The notes under the pieces were generated by a model, which searched no databases, had not been told where the DNA came from, and saw only the letters and a program-made list of their open reading frames with translations. 64,000 nucleotides of DNA from Rheinheimera pleomorphica (GTDB taxonomy: Bacteria; Pseudomonadota; Gammaproteobacteria; Enterobacterales; Alteromonadaceae). Below are positions 52,741 through 61,395 of the stretch, one piece after another. Numbering within the stretch: position 1 is the first letter of the stretch; each line of letters begins with the position of its first letter. The translations under genes were made by a program, and so were the position numbers. Location: the NCBI RefSeq assembly GCF_011634895.1, contig NZ_SIRR01000025.1, positions 211,802-275,801 of the forward strand, read 5' to 3'.

Positions 52741-53646
52741 ATGCAGGACCTGAACGACTTATATTACTATGTGCAAACAGTAGAGCATGGCGGTTTTGCG
52801 GCTGCCGGCCGCGCTTTAGGCATCGCGAAATCCAAACTGAGCCGACGGGTTGCCATGCTGGAGCAGCGCCTGGGCGTGCGTTTACTGCAGCGCTCAACCC
52901 GGCATTTTACCGTTACCGACGTTGGCCAGCGCTACTACGAGCATTGCCGCGCTATGCTGGTAGAAGCCGACGCCGCCCAGCAACTGATTGATGAGCTAAG
53001 TGCCGAGCCGGCCGGCGTAGTGCGGCTGACCTGCCCGGTGGGGCTGCTGCATTTTCATGTCAGCGCCATGCTTAGCGAATTTATGCTGCGCTACCCCAAG
53101 ATACAGATCCATCTTGAAGCGACCAACCGCCGGGTGGATGTCATTGCAGAAGGGCTGGATTTAGCCCTGAGGGTAAGGCCACTGCCATTGGCAGACAGCG
53201 AGCTGGTGCTGCGTATGTTGTCCGACCGCGGCCAGTGCCTGGTGGCGGCCCCAGCATTGCTGGCACAGTTTGGCACGCCACAGTTGCCGGCAGAGCTTAG
53301 CCAGTTACCGGCCATGAGCCGGGCGCGGCCGGAAGAGCAGCATAGCTGGCAGCTGTGTCACCCTGGCGGCGAGCATGCCAGTGTTAGTTTTACGCCGCGC
53401 TACATCACCACCGATATGCTGGCGCTAAAAACCGCCGCGCTGGCGGGTGTCGGCATAGTGCAGTTACCGCAGCTGATGCTGACCGACGAGCTGGCACAGG
53501 GTAAGCTTATCCGGCTGCTGCCGGAGTGGGAGCCCAAACGTGAAGTGATCCATCTGGTGTATGCGTCAAGGCGCGGCCAGCTGCCGTCAGTGCGGGCCCT
53601 GATAGATTTTTTTGCCGAAAAATACCAGATGATAAATGAAGATTAA
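52741..53646 (+). CDS. LysR-family transcriptional regulator
   Basis: 301 residues. The HTH reads DLNDLYYYVQTVEHGGFAAAGRALGIAKSKLSRRVAMLEQRLGVRLLQRSTRHFTVTDVG (2-60); the PBP-like effector domain follows (about 90-300, GLLHFHVSAMLSEFMLRYPKIQIHLEATNRRVDVI). Its group (AaeR/YhaJ-like) often controls a divergent enzyme gene; here that is the YcaC-type hydrolase. Confidence 0.93.
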   Translation: MQDLNDLYYYVQTVEHGGFAAAGRALGIAKSKLSRRVAMLEQRLGVRLLQRSTRHFTVTDVGQRYYEHCRAMLVEADAAQQLIDELSAEPAGVVRLTCPVGLLHFHVSAMLSEFMLRYPKIQIHLEATNRRVDVIAEGLDLALRVRPLPLADSELVLRMLSDRGQCLVAAPALLAQFGTPQLPAELSQLPAMSRARPEEQHSWQLCHPGGEHASVSFTPRYITTDMLALKTAALAGVGIVQLPQLMLTDELAQGKLIRLLPEWEPKREVIHLVYASRRGQLPSVRALIDFFAEKYQMINED

Positions 53647-53660
53647 CATCGCTCTTGGCG

Positions 53661-54155
53661 TCACTTTAACTGCTGTTTCAGTAAGTCTACCACCGGCTGA
53701 AAGGCGGCTTTATTTTTATCATTCAGCGTAATTAATGCCTGGTGGGCGCGCAGGATCATCTGGCCGTGCTGCTGCTCGCTGTAGTCATGAGTACTGACGG
53801 CAGATAACTCAATCGCCGCTGTGGTCGCTTGCTGCACAATATCAAACGCCTGCTCCAGACACAGGCTGTACAACAGCTCATTGACATCACTGTTGGTAGA
53901 AAACAATGTTGGCCGCGGTAACTGCTGTTGCTGACAAAAACGCGCCAGACTGGCCAGTAAACCAATATAGGTGCTGTCCATAAAACTAACGTCGTTTAAA
54001 TCGACCACCAGTTGCTGGCAGTTCAGCTCGCTGGCAAATAAGCGCTCGACCAAATCATCCATACCGCTGGCATTGGTGTAGCGCAACTCACCACTTAGCT
54101 TGAAGTAGCAGCAGTTATCGATACAGGCAAACAGCAGTTGTTGTTGCTGTGTCAT
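53661..54155 (-). CDS. STAS-domain anti-sigma-factor antagonist
   Basis: 164 residues. STAS domain about 10-105 with the phosphorylatable Ser in VSFMDSTYIGLLASL (Ser61) and FKLSGELRYTNASGMDDLV. A helical tail follows (HGQMILRAHQALITLNDKNKAAFQPVVDLLKQQL). It is probably dephosphorylated by the PP2C encoded 45 nt upstream, giving a partner switch that could act on a sigma factor or other output. The kinase/anti-sigma partner is not in this window. Confidence 0.88.
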   Translation of the reverse strand: MTQQQQLLFACIDNCCYFKLSGELRYTNASGMDDLVERLFASELNCQQLVVDLNDVSFMDSTYIGLLASLARFCQQQQLPRPTLFSTNSDVNELLYSLCLEQAFDIVQQATTAAIELSAVSTHDYSEQQHGQMILRAHQALITLNDKNKAAFQPVVDLLKQQLK

Positions 54156-54200
54156 ATCACCTCCCCCGCTTTGCTAGCCCGGCTGGCGTGATAGCAGCCT

Positions 54201-55529
54201 TTACGCCAAATTGCAGGTTAACTGAAGTATAGTTAAATCATCCGGTAGCGGCTGCTCCGGCGTTATCGCCAGCGCCTGTAATAAGCTGCTGATATGACGA
54301 TGCTGCTGGCTGATGGTCGCTAAATACTGCAGTTTTTCGTCATTATCTGCCGGTGGCAGCATATCCAGCATACCGTCAGACACTAACACCAAGCGGCTGT
54401 CGGCCTGCAGTTGCAGGCTGTGGTTAGTGTAACTGGCAAAATCAAACATGCCGACCGGTGTACTTTTTAGTGACAGATAACGGGCATTCGCGCCCTGATG
54501 CAACAGCGGCCACGGAAAGGCGCCGGCATTGGCATAGGTTAGCTCGCCTTTTTCGGTATCCAGCACAGCATAAAACAGCGCAATATATTTGCCGATTTTT
54601 TCCTGCAGTAATTCGCGGTTTAACGCTGCCAGTAATAGCGCCGGCTCAGTAATAAGTGCAGAGCTGCCGCGGCGGTAGCGCTCCAGATTAGCGCTGATAA
54701 AACGCTTTAAGTACACGGTAACAAAGGCCGATGCCACGCCGTGGCCCGACACATCGGCAATATAAAACACCACTTTGTGCGCGTCGGCAGCAAAGTAATC
54801 GACAAAGTCGCCACTCATAAATTCGGACGGGTACAACGCATGGCTAAACTGATAAGCAGCAAAACTCGCCTCTGGTGGTGGCAACATTTTAAATTGCACC
54901 TGCTTACCGGCGCGCTCGCCGGCTTCCAGCTCGGCCAGCGTTTGCTGCAACTGCCGGTTACTGGCTTCAAGCTCAGCCGTTCTGGCCGCTACCTGCTGCT
55001 CTAAGCTGGCATTTAATTGTGCCAGCTGCTCTATCGCGACAAAGGCACGCAGTGCCGACACCACTGTGGTACTAAGACGCTGCACGGTAAGCTCGGTTTT
55101 GGCGCGATAATCGTTAATATCGTAATCCTGCACCACGCGCTGCTCCGGCGCCTGGCCTGGCTGACCGGTACGCAGAATAATGCGCACCACATCGTTATGC
55201 AGCTGCTCGCGGATATAACGCACTAAGGTTAAACCGGCGTCATCGGTTTCCATTACCACGTCCAGCAAAATTAACGCGATATCAGCATGCTGTGCCAATA
55301 TCTCGCGCGCTTCAGCGGCACTGTAAGCACTGATAAACTCAAGTTTGTGCTGTAAAAAATTAAAATCACGCAGCGCCAACCGGGTGATCTGGTGTATTTC
55401 TTTGTCGTCATCAACAATTAATACCTTCCAGCTGGCCAGCGCTTGCTCTGGTTCATCACTGTCTGCAGCAAACAGCAGAACCTCGTCATCAGCATTGTTT
55501 TTCTGCGTAGTATCAGCGTGCTGCGACAT
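54201..55529 (-). CDS. Response regulator fused to SpoIIE-type PP2C phosphatase
   Basis: 442 residues. Receiver domain about 34-160 with Asp40/Asp41, phosphoacceptor Asp90 (LILLDVVM) and Lys144 (YRAKT); coiled coil about 165-212 (LAQLNASLEQQVAARTAELEASNRQLQQTLAELE); PP2C domain about 213-440 with metal Asp in GDFVDYF (Asp241) and YIADVSGHG (Asp259). Phosphorylation of the receiver likely controls the phosphatase, which acts on the STAS protein downstream. The sensor kinase is not adjacent. Confidence 0.93.
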   Translation of the reverse strand: MSQHADTTQKNNADDEVLLFAADSDEPEQALASWKVLIVDDDKEIHQITRLALRDFNFLQHKLEFISAYSAAEAREILAQHADIALILLDVVMETDDAGLTLVRYIREQLHNDVVRIILRTGQPGQAPEQRVVQDYDINDYRAKTELTVQRLSTTVVSALRAFVAIEQLAQLNASLEQQVAARTAELEASNRQLQQTLAELEAGERAGKQVQFKMLPPPEASFAAYQFSHALYPSEFMSGDFVDYFAADAHKVVFYIADVSGHGVASAFVTVYLKRFISANLERYRRGSSALITEPALLLAALNRELLQEKIGKYIALFYAVLDTEKGELTYANAGAFPWPLLHQGANARYLSLKSTPVGMFDFASYTNHSLQLQADSRLVLVSDGMLDMLPPADNDEKLQYLATISQQHRHISSLLQALAITPEQPLPDDLTILQLTCNLA

Positions 55530-55611
55530 CGGGCTTCCCTCCTACTGCCTGGCAACTGCTTTAACTATAGCTGCCGGGCACAGGGTGCGCGATGTTAACA
55601 GCGGCAACTAT

Positions 55612-55809
55612 TCAGGGCGCTGCTACCAACTCAATGCAATCCAGCGGACAGACGGCGATGCAGGTTGGTTTATCGTAGTAGCCAATGCATTCGGTACAAA
55701 GCGCGGGGTCGACTTGATAGTGTTTTGCGCCCATGCTGATGGCCTCGTTTGGGCACTCAGGCACGCACATATCGCAATTAATACAGCTGACGTCAATTAC
55801 GGCCGGCAT
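55612..55809 (-). CDS. yfhL: YfhL-type 2[4Fe-4S] ferredoxin
   Basis: 65 residues. Cluster ligands CINCDMCVPECPNEA and CTECIGYYDKPTCIAVCPLDCIEL give two 4Fe-4S sites, with the extra loop (IGYYDKPTC) of the YfhL/Alvin-type ferredoxins. The ATG follows the TrhP gene stop by 2 nt, so it is co-transcribed. The neighbour is a Fe-S tRNA hydroxylase, so electron donation to it is the likely role (inference). Confidence 0.92.
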   Translation of the reverse strand: MPAVIDVSCINCDMCVPECPNEAISMGAKHYQVDPALCTECIGYYDKPTCIAVCPLDCIELVAAP

Positions 55810-55811
55810 GT

Positions 55812-57131
55812 TTAACCTGCCGCATTAACGGCTAAATCACTGCCGGCGGTGGCCGCCACAGGCAGCTGTTTTAGCAGCATAGCAAAGCGCAAATCGCTGC
55901 TAAGCGGCAACAATACTTTAAGCTGATAACAGGCACCCGGTGCCAGCACTATGGCATTATCCTGCTTATCGCGCAGCGCCGTTAAGGTAAAGCGGTGATT
56001 ACCGGCCGGCGTCATTAATACCAGACTATCACCGATGGCAAACTGGTTTTTTACCTCCAATAAAGCAAAGCCTTCGCTATCCTGCTCGCCAATAAACTCA
56101 CCGACTAACAGCTGCTCGCCAATACTGTGGCTGGTGTCATAGTTTTGCGTGTCCTGTGGCTTATGCCGGCGTAAAAAGCCTTCAGTAAAGCCGCGGTTAG
56201 CCATGCCGTTAAGCTCGCTAAGTAAGGCCGGGTTAAAGGCTTTGCCAGCCACGGCATCGTCTATGGCCTGGCGGTACACCTGGGCAGTGCGCGCCACATA
56301 ATAGGGTGATTTGGTACGGCCCTCAATTTTTAACGAATGCACGCCCATCGCCGTTAACGCCGGTACATGCTCAATGGCACGCAAGTCTTTTGAATTTAAA
56401 ATGTAAGTGCCGTGCAAGTCTTCATCTATCGCCATCAGCTCGCCGGGGCGGCCCTGCTCTTCCAGCAAGGCCGGTGTGCTTATCGGCGTAAACTGGCCGG
56501 CGTCGTCCTCACGCGCCGCATGCACCTGATACGGCCAGCGGCAGCTGTTGGTGCAGGCGCCCTGGTTCGGGTCGCGTCGGTTAATATAGCCCGATAACAA
56601 ACAGCGGCCTGAGTACGCCATGCACAGTGCGCCATGCACAAACACTTCTATTTCCATGTCCGGTACTTCACGGCGAATTTCGCCAATTTCATCCACCGAC
56701 AGCTCGCGCGATAAAATCACCCGCTCTACCCCCTGCGCCTGCCAGAATTTCACCGCCGCCCAGTTTACCGTATTGGCCTGCACCGATAAGTGCAGCGGCA
56801 TTTGCGGGAAGTGTTGTTTGAGTAAATACACCACGCCAGGGTCGGACACGATCAACGCATCAGGTTTAAGCGCAACCACCGGCGCCATATCAGCGATAAA
56901 ACTGTTTAGCTTGCTGTTATGCGGCGCAATATTGACCACCACATACAGCTTTTTGCCCAGTGCATGGGCTTCGTTAATGCCTATTTCCAGCGTGGCTAAA
57001 TCAAACTCGTTGTTGCGCACCCTAAGGCTGTAACGCGGCTGGCCGGCATACACCGCATCGGCACCATAGGCAAAGGCCAGACGCAGCGCCTTTAAGCTGC
57101 CGGCGGGTGAGAGTAATTCAGGTGTAAACAT
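55812..57131 (-). CDS. trhP: tRNA 5-hydroxyuridine synthesis protein, U32 family
   Basis: 439 residues. The U32 signature is complete (EVFVHGALCMAYSGRCLLSG), with further Cys at ACTNSCRWPY that can bind a 4Fe-4S cluster, and FTPELLSPAGSLKALRLAFAYGADAVYAGQPRYSLR at the start. This is E. coli YegQ/TrhP, needed for hydroxylation of U34 in several tRNAs, with prephenate as cofactor source. Despite the family name it is not a shown peptidase. Operon with the ferredoxin gene. Confidence 0.93.
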   Translation of the reverse strand: MFTPELLSPAGSLKALRLAFAYGADAVYAGQPRYSLRVRNNEFDLATLEIGINEAHALGKKLYVVVNIAPHNSKLNSFIADMAPVVALKPDALIVSDPGVVYLLKQHFPQMPLHLSVQANTVNWAAVKFWQAQGVERVILSRELSVDEIGEIRREVPDMEIEVFVHGALCMAYSGRCLLSGYINRRDPNQGACTNSCRWPYQVHAAREDDAGQFTPISTPALLEEQGRPGELMAIDEDLHGTYILNSKDLRAIEHVPALTAMGVHSLKIEGRTKSPYYVARTAQVYRQAIDDAVAGKAFNPALLSELNGMANRGFTEGFLRRHKPQDTQNYDTSHSIGEQLLVGEFIGEQDSEGFALLEVKNQFAIGDSLVLMTPAGNHRFTLTALRDKQDNAIVLAPGACYQLKVLLPLSSDLRFAMLLKQLPVAATAGSDLAVNAAG

Positions 57132-57227
57132 AACAAGGCCTCAGCTACTGCAATAGCGCAATAAAAATGGCGGCTAGTCTAACGCCGGCGCTAAAACCGG
57201 CTTTGATCTGCCGCAAACCCGGGGTAT

Positions 57228-58847
57228 TTAGCAGCTAGTCTGCGCCAACTGAGCGGCTTTAAAACCTTTGGCAAAATTATCCAGCCGCGCCGTGCGGCTA
57301 CCAGCTGGCAACATCACCTCAATCAGGCTAAAGCGTTTGTTACTGTCCAGCGCTAACTGCAGTGCCTGGGCAAAGTCTGTTAACGTATTTACCTGCATAC
57401 CATGGCCGCCCATGCTGCGTGCCAAATCAGCATAGTGCCAATTAGCCAAATTAGTGCAGCTAAGACTGGGGGCAAAAGCCTCTATCATGTCCCAGCGCTG
57501 GTTATTAAACACCACTATCACCGGCGCAAAGCCATAGCGGGTACAGTGGCCAAGCTCAAGCCCGGTCATTAAAAAGGCGCCATCCCCTACCAGCACCACT
57601 GGCCGTAAGCCGGTAACTGCTTGTACACCAAAAGCGGCCGGCACGGCATAACCCATAGAGGCATAAAACGCCGGTGCCAGCATCAAGCTGGGGTTAGCGT
57701 GCAAGGAGGCGAACAGGCAATCACCAATATCGGAAATAAGCGGCACAGTGTCATTGCGCACGGTTAACACGCGGTCTAAACATTGCACCAGGCTGCTGGC
57801 ACTCAGCTGCTGCTCTGCCGCTACGGTTGCAGCAGTTGGCATGCTCTGCAGCGCAAAGGGCGAAATTGCTTGCGTGATTAACGCTGCCAGTAACGGTTTT
57901 AACGCCAGTTGATGGTAGGTAGCGGGCCCCAGCCTGAGCTGATTTTGCTCGATGCACACCACCTTATGCGCCGGGAACAACTCACTGTGGGCGGCAAAAT
58001 TGCTGTCGGTTTTTATCACGCCAATTTGTAAAATCAGGTCGGCATCGCGCAGCAGCTGGGCCGGACGAAGGTCGGTTTTATCGAGAAAAATACCGCCATA
58101 CAGCCGGTGTTGCTGGTTAAAGCTGGCACGGCCCATTAAGGTGCTGACAAAAGGGATATTAAGCTTGTCGGCTAAGGCTTCAAGCTCGGCTACAGCGTCA
58201 AAGCGACGTACATCGACGCCGGCTAAAATGACCGGCCGCTGCGCTTGCTTCAGCCGCGCGGCGACATCGGCTACTGCCAACGCCAGTTCATCCTGCGCTA
58301 TCGCCTCGGGCTGATAAGGCCCTGCCAGTTCAGTGTGAAAGGCTACCGCATCGCGCGGTATTTCCAGCAATACCGGCCGGCTTTGCTGTTTCGCTGTGCT
58401 AAGTGCGGCGCGAATATCCTCACCACAGCGCGCCGGGTTATCTAAGCGAAACTGCGCTGCGGTGATTTCGCGGTAAATATCGCGCTGTGAGTCGACGGTA
58501 TTCGCCTGATGATGAATTTGCAAGCCGCGGTCAATCTCACTTTGGCTCGGAAAACCGGCAATCACCAGCAGCGGCACATGCTCAACATAGGCCTGGGCTA
58601 CCGCATTAACAGCGTTTAATGCGCCGGCACCGTAGGTTAATATCACTACCGCCGGGTTATTGCTGATGCGCGCGGCCGCATCGGCGGCAAACACCGCCGA
58701 GGGTTCATGGCTTAGATAATACAGCGGCAGGCGGTTACGCTGCTGTAGCTGTTCAAACAACGGCAGCACAAAATCACCGGGAATACCAAATAGCTGTTTA
58801 ACGCCAAATACGTCCAGTTCGTGCAATAGGGCATCGACTAATAACAT
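57228..58847 (-). CDS. Thiamine-diphosphate 2-keto acid decarboxylase (phenylpyruvate/indolepyruvate type)
   Basis: 539 residues. Three ThDP-enzyme domains: PYR with the catalytic Glu in LSHEPSAVFAADA, a His pair in QIHHQANTVDSQRDIYREITAAQFRL, middle domain, and PP with GDGAFLMTGLELGHCTRYGFAPVIVVFNNQ (GDG-x-NN). The HHQ-T-D-Q-Y-EIT-AQ pattern is like Azospirillum phenylpyruvate decarboxylase more than yeast PDC, so phenylacetaldehyde or indole-3-acetaldehyde is the likely product. Single gene with no acetaldehyde dehydrogenase next door. Confidence 0.9.
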   Translation of the reverse strand: MLLVDALLHELDVFGVKQLFGIPGDFVLPLFEQLQQRNRLPLYYLSHEPSAVFAADAAARISNNPAVVILTYGAGALNAVNAVAQAYVEHVPLLVIAGFPSQSEIDRGLQIHHQANTVDSQRDIYREITAAQFRLDNPARCGEDIRAALSTAKQQSRPVLLEIPRDAVAFHTELAGPYQPEAIAQDELALAVADVAARLKQAQRPVILAGVDVRRFDAVAELEALADKLNIPFVSTLMGRASFNQQHRLYGGIFLDKTDLRPAQLLRDADLILQIGVIKTDSNFAAHSELFPAHKVVCIEQNQLRLGPATYHQLALKPLLAALITQAISPFALQSMPTAATVAAEQQLSASSLVQCLDRVLTVRNDTVPLISDIGDCLFASLHANPSLMLAPAFYASMGYAVPAAFGVQAVTGLRPVVLVGDGAFLMTGLELGHCTRYGFAPVIVVFNNQRWDMIEAFAPSLSCTNLANWHYADLARSMGGHGMQVNTLTDFAQALQLALDSNKRFSLIEVMLPAGSRTARLDNFAKGFKAAQLAQTSC

Positions 58848-58950
58848 ACACCGCTCCAGTTAAACTTAACGCCGGGCAGTGTGCTGATTATTGCAGCAGG
58901 GAGTGTTGATGCAGATCAAGGCTACGCCGGCTTCCACCGGCGCAAAGGTG

Positions 58951-59154
58951 GTAGGGGCGCCTGCTCTATAAAATCAGGCGCTCTGATTTCCACACTGTTA
59001 TACCTAGGTTCAGGCTCTGGGGCGCAATGATGCGCCCCTACAAATCCCGTGCAGACACCGAATACTGTGATTAAATCCGAACCAGTGTAGGGGCGCATAT
59101 TTGCGCCCCGTTGTATACTGCTGCAGGTTCGGGGGCGTAAATATACGCCCCTAC
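58951..59154. repeat. REP/BIME block B, four hairpins
   Basis: Hairpins at 58951-58985 (GTAGGGGCGCCTG...CAGGCGC), 59019-59041 (inverted, ending CGCCCCTAC), 59087-59109 (GTAGGGGCGCA...TGCGCCCC) and 59132-59154 (inverted, GGGGCGTA...TACGCCCC). The spacer before the third hairpin reads GTGCAGACACC...CCGAACCAGT, which recurs in diverged form before hairpins in blocks C and D. The block fills the space between the decarboxylase promoter and the moeA stop (59160), ending 5 nt before it. Confidence 0.9.
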
Positions 59155-59159
59155 AGCTA

Positions 59160-60407
59160 TTAACGCAGCAAATTAGAGAACGGTAATATCGGCACTGTTT
59201 CACCGGCTGGCAGGCTGGCGCTGTCACGCGCCAACACGATATAACAGTTGGCGTTGGCAATGGAGCTGAGCATACCCGAGCTCTGGCTACCTAAGGTTTT
59301 CACTTTTAAACCATGCTCACCCTGCCAGTACCAGCCGCGCTGAAAATCCATCCGGCCGGGCTGTTTCTTTAGCGGCACCTCGCATTCGGCGCACAATAGC
59401 TTAACGTCAGCCGTAACGGTTTCACCACTGAGTTTACGCAATACCGGCTGCACCAGTTGCTCCAGCGTGACCACCGCCGCTACCGGGTTACCGGGCAGGC
59501 CAAAAAACCAGCAGTTATTCAGTTTGCCAAAGGCAAACGGCTTGCCGGGCTTAATTGCCACCTGCCAAAAGTTAATCTGGCCCAACTTGTGCAGAATTTG
59601 CCGGGTGTAATCGGCATCGCCTACCGACACGCCGGCACTGGTAACCAGCACATCGGCCTGCGTCATTGCCTGTGTAAAGGCCTGCTCTATCGCTTTGGGG
59701 TCATCAGGTAGCAAACCCAAATCAATCACTTCTACGCCAAGACGCTGCAGCATAGCGGCAATCACATAACGGTTGCTGTCGTAAATATGGCCATCTCCCA
59801 GGCTTTGGCCTGGCGGCACCAGTTCATCGCCGCTGGAGAATATCGCTACCTTTAGCTGACGCCATACCTTAACGTTGGCAATACCCAAAGATGCCAACAA
59901 ACCAATGTCGGCCGGGCGCAGTTTATGGCCGCCGGCAAACACTTCAGCACCTTTGGCGATGTCCTCACCGGCGCGGCGTACGTGCTCACCCGGCGACGGC
60001 ACTAACTGACATACTATTTGTTGCTGTAAATCGGTTTGCGTAAGCTCAACCTGCTCTTGCATCACCACGGTATCCAGCCCTGATGGTAAAACTGCGCCGG
60101 TAGTAATGCGCACGCAACTGCCCGCGGGCACCTTATCGGTAAAGGCATGGCCTGCCAGTGCGACACCGGCCACGGTCAGCGGGTGGTTTGGGCTAACCTC
60201 AGCCGCCCTTAGCGCATAGCCATCCATAGCAGCGTTGTCATAGCCTGGCACATTAATGCTGGATACCACAGGCTGCGCCAGCACACGATCCAGCGCAGCA
60301 GTTAAGGGTACGCTAACAGTCTGCGTCAGCGGCGCGACTTCGCTAAGCATCTGTAATATCGCCTGTTCGGCGCTTAACATGGATTTCGGCACGCGGTTGT
60401 CTTGCAT
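59160..60407 (-). CDS. moeA: Molybdopterin molybdotransferase
   Basis: 415 residues. MoeA domains in order: N-terminal (MLSEVAPLTQTVSVPLTAALDRVLAQPVVSSINVPGYDNAAMDGYAL), domain II, MoaB-like domain (GDGHIYDSNRYVIAAMLQRLGVEVIDLGLLPDD, TSAGVSVGDADYTR), C-terminal beta domain. It inserts molybdate into molybdopterin for Mo enzymes such as nitrate reductase. It lies 14 nt after narL on the same strand; co-expression with a nitrate regulator fits its role. Confidence 0.95.
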   Translation of the reverse strand: MQDNRVPKSMLSAEQAILQMLSEVAPLTQTVSVPLTAALDRVLAQPVVSSINVPGYDNAAMDGYALRAAEVSPNHPLTVAGVALAGHAFTDKVPAGSCVRITTGAVLPSGLDTVVMQEQVELTQTDLQQQIVCQLVPSPGEHVRRAGEDIAKGAEVFAGGHKLRPADIGLLASLGIANVKVWRQLKVAIFSSGDELVPPGQSLGDGHIYDSNRYVIAAMLQRLGVEVIDLGLLPDDPKAIEQAFTQAMTQADVLVTSAGVSVGDADYTRQILHKLGQINFWQVAIKPGKPFAFGKLNNCWFFGLPGNPVAAVVTLEQLVQPVLRKLSGETVTADVKLLCAECEVPLKKQPGRMDFQRGWYWQGEHGLKVKTLGSQSSGMLSSIANANCYIVLARDSASLPAGETVPILPFSNLLR

Positions 60408-60421
60408 CAGGCGGCGCTCCT

Positions 60422-61075
60422 TTAAACCTTGTTACCTTGCTGATTGACCATCCACACCGCCGCCTCTACCCTTGAGCGCAGGCCAAGCTTTTTCAGCAGG
60501 TGTTTCACATGCACTTTTACCGTACCGTCAGAGATATTCAGCTCGCGGGCAATCAGTTTATTGCTTAAGCCCTTGGCGATAAAACTTAAAATTTCATATT
60601 CCCGGTTGGTCAGGCTGTTAAGCTCGGCTGGCGTTTTTACCGCCGGACGGCGCAGCGCCGTCGCCAGCACCTGAGTTACCGCTTCACTTAACACCATTTT
60701 GCCGGTTAATACGCGTTTAATATGCTCCAGCAACAGCTCGGGATCGCTGTCTTTTAGCAGGTAGCCATCAGCACCGTTGCTAATGGCATTCACCACATCT
60801 TCATCAGCGTCAGATACCGTCAGCATCACAATGCGCGAGGTAACCCCTTCATCGCGCAGCCGTTTTAAGGTAGCTATGCCATCCATACCCTGCATATTCA
60901 AATCCAGAATAATCAGATCCGGGTCCAGTTCAACAGCCAGCGGTATCGCATCCATACCACTACTGGCCTCGGCGATGACTTCCAGCTCATCTTCCAGTGC
61001 CAGTAACTGCTTTAAGCCTTTGCGTAATAACGGGTGATCATCCACCAGCATAATGCTGGATTTTTGCTCTGACAT
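60422..61075 (-). CDS. narL: Nitrate/nitrite response regulator NarL
   Basis: 217 residues from ATG 61075 (GGAGCAAGG upstream). Receiver domain: acidic pocket (SIMLVDDHPLLRKG), phosphoacceptor Asp58 (LIILDLNM), Thr in MLTVSDAD, Lys in YLLKDSDPEL; C-terminal LuxR HTH (LNSLTNREYEILSFIAKGLSNKLIARELNISDGTVKVHVKHLLKKLGLRSRVEAAVW). The NarX/NarQ sensor is not in the window. Located beside narK and moeA. Confidence 0.92.
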   Translation of the reverse strand: MSEQKSSIMLVDDHPLLRKGLKQLLALEDELEVIAEASSGMDAIPLAVELDPDLIILDLNMQGMDGIATLKRLRDEGVTSRIVMLTVSDADEDVVNAISNGADGYLLKDSDPELLLEHIKRVLTGKMVLSEAVTQVLATALRRPAVKTPAELNSLTNREYEILSFIAKGLSNKLIARELNISDGTVKVHVKHLLKKLGLRSRVEAAVWMVNQQGNKV

Positions 61076-61138
61076 GCCTTGCTCCAAATCTGACGTCTTG
61101 CTGTATAGCTATTAGCTTATAACAAGGCAGCGCTAACT

Positions 61139-61152
61139 TTGATATAAATCAG
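61139..61152. promoter_or_regulatory. FNR/CRP-type site upstream of narL
   Basis: TTGATATAAATCAG matches the FNR consensus TTGAT-N4-ATCAA at 9 of 10 defined positions. It lies 64 nt before the narL ATG and 244 nt before narK, so it is placed to activate narL-moeA without oxygen. Confidence 0.65.
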
Positions 61153-61227
61153 TTAAATGGCAGAACAGCCTATTTGGCACGACACCCCACCAAGGCTTAC
61201 CATAACTCAATACACAAGCATAAATAT

Positions 61228-61241
61228 CTGATTTAATTCAA
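61228..61241. promoter_or_regulatory. Second FNR-like site, narK side
   Basis: CTGATTTAATTCAA keeps 8 of 10 positions of TTGAT-N4-ATCAA. If centred near -41.5, transcription of narK would begin around 61276, about 120 nt before its ATG. Confidence 0.45.
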
Positions 61242-61252
61242 CATTAAAACTC

Positions 61253-61287
61253 TACCACTCAACACTTACCACTTTATAGGTACCCCT
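61253..61287 (+). promoter_or_regulatory. Three NarL-type heptamers at exact 14-nt spacing
   Basis: TACCACT (61253), TACCACT (61267) and TACCCCT (61281) each fit the NarL heptamer TACYNMT and are spaced exactly 14 nt apart on the same strand. They lie in the divergent narL-narK region 110-140 nt before narK. Their phase suggests cooperative binding; the NarL gene 180 bp away is the obvious binder. Confidence 0.65.
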
Positions 61288-61395
61288 AACTATCCCCGAG
61301 CTGCTAGCGGCTAACTCCGAAGATACATTGTGACAACGCGCTGTGCCCTGCATAGTTTGGCTAGCTTAAATTGCTGTTCCTAACAGGAGTGAACT

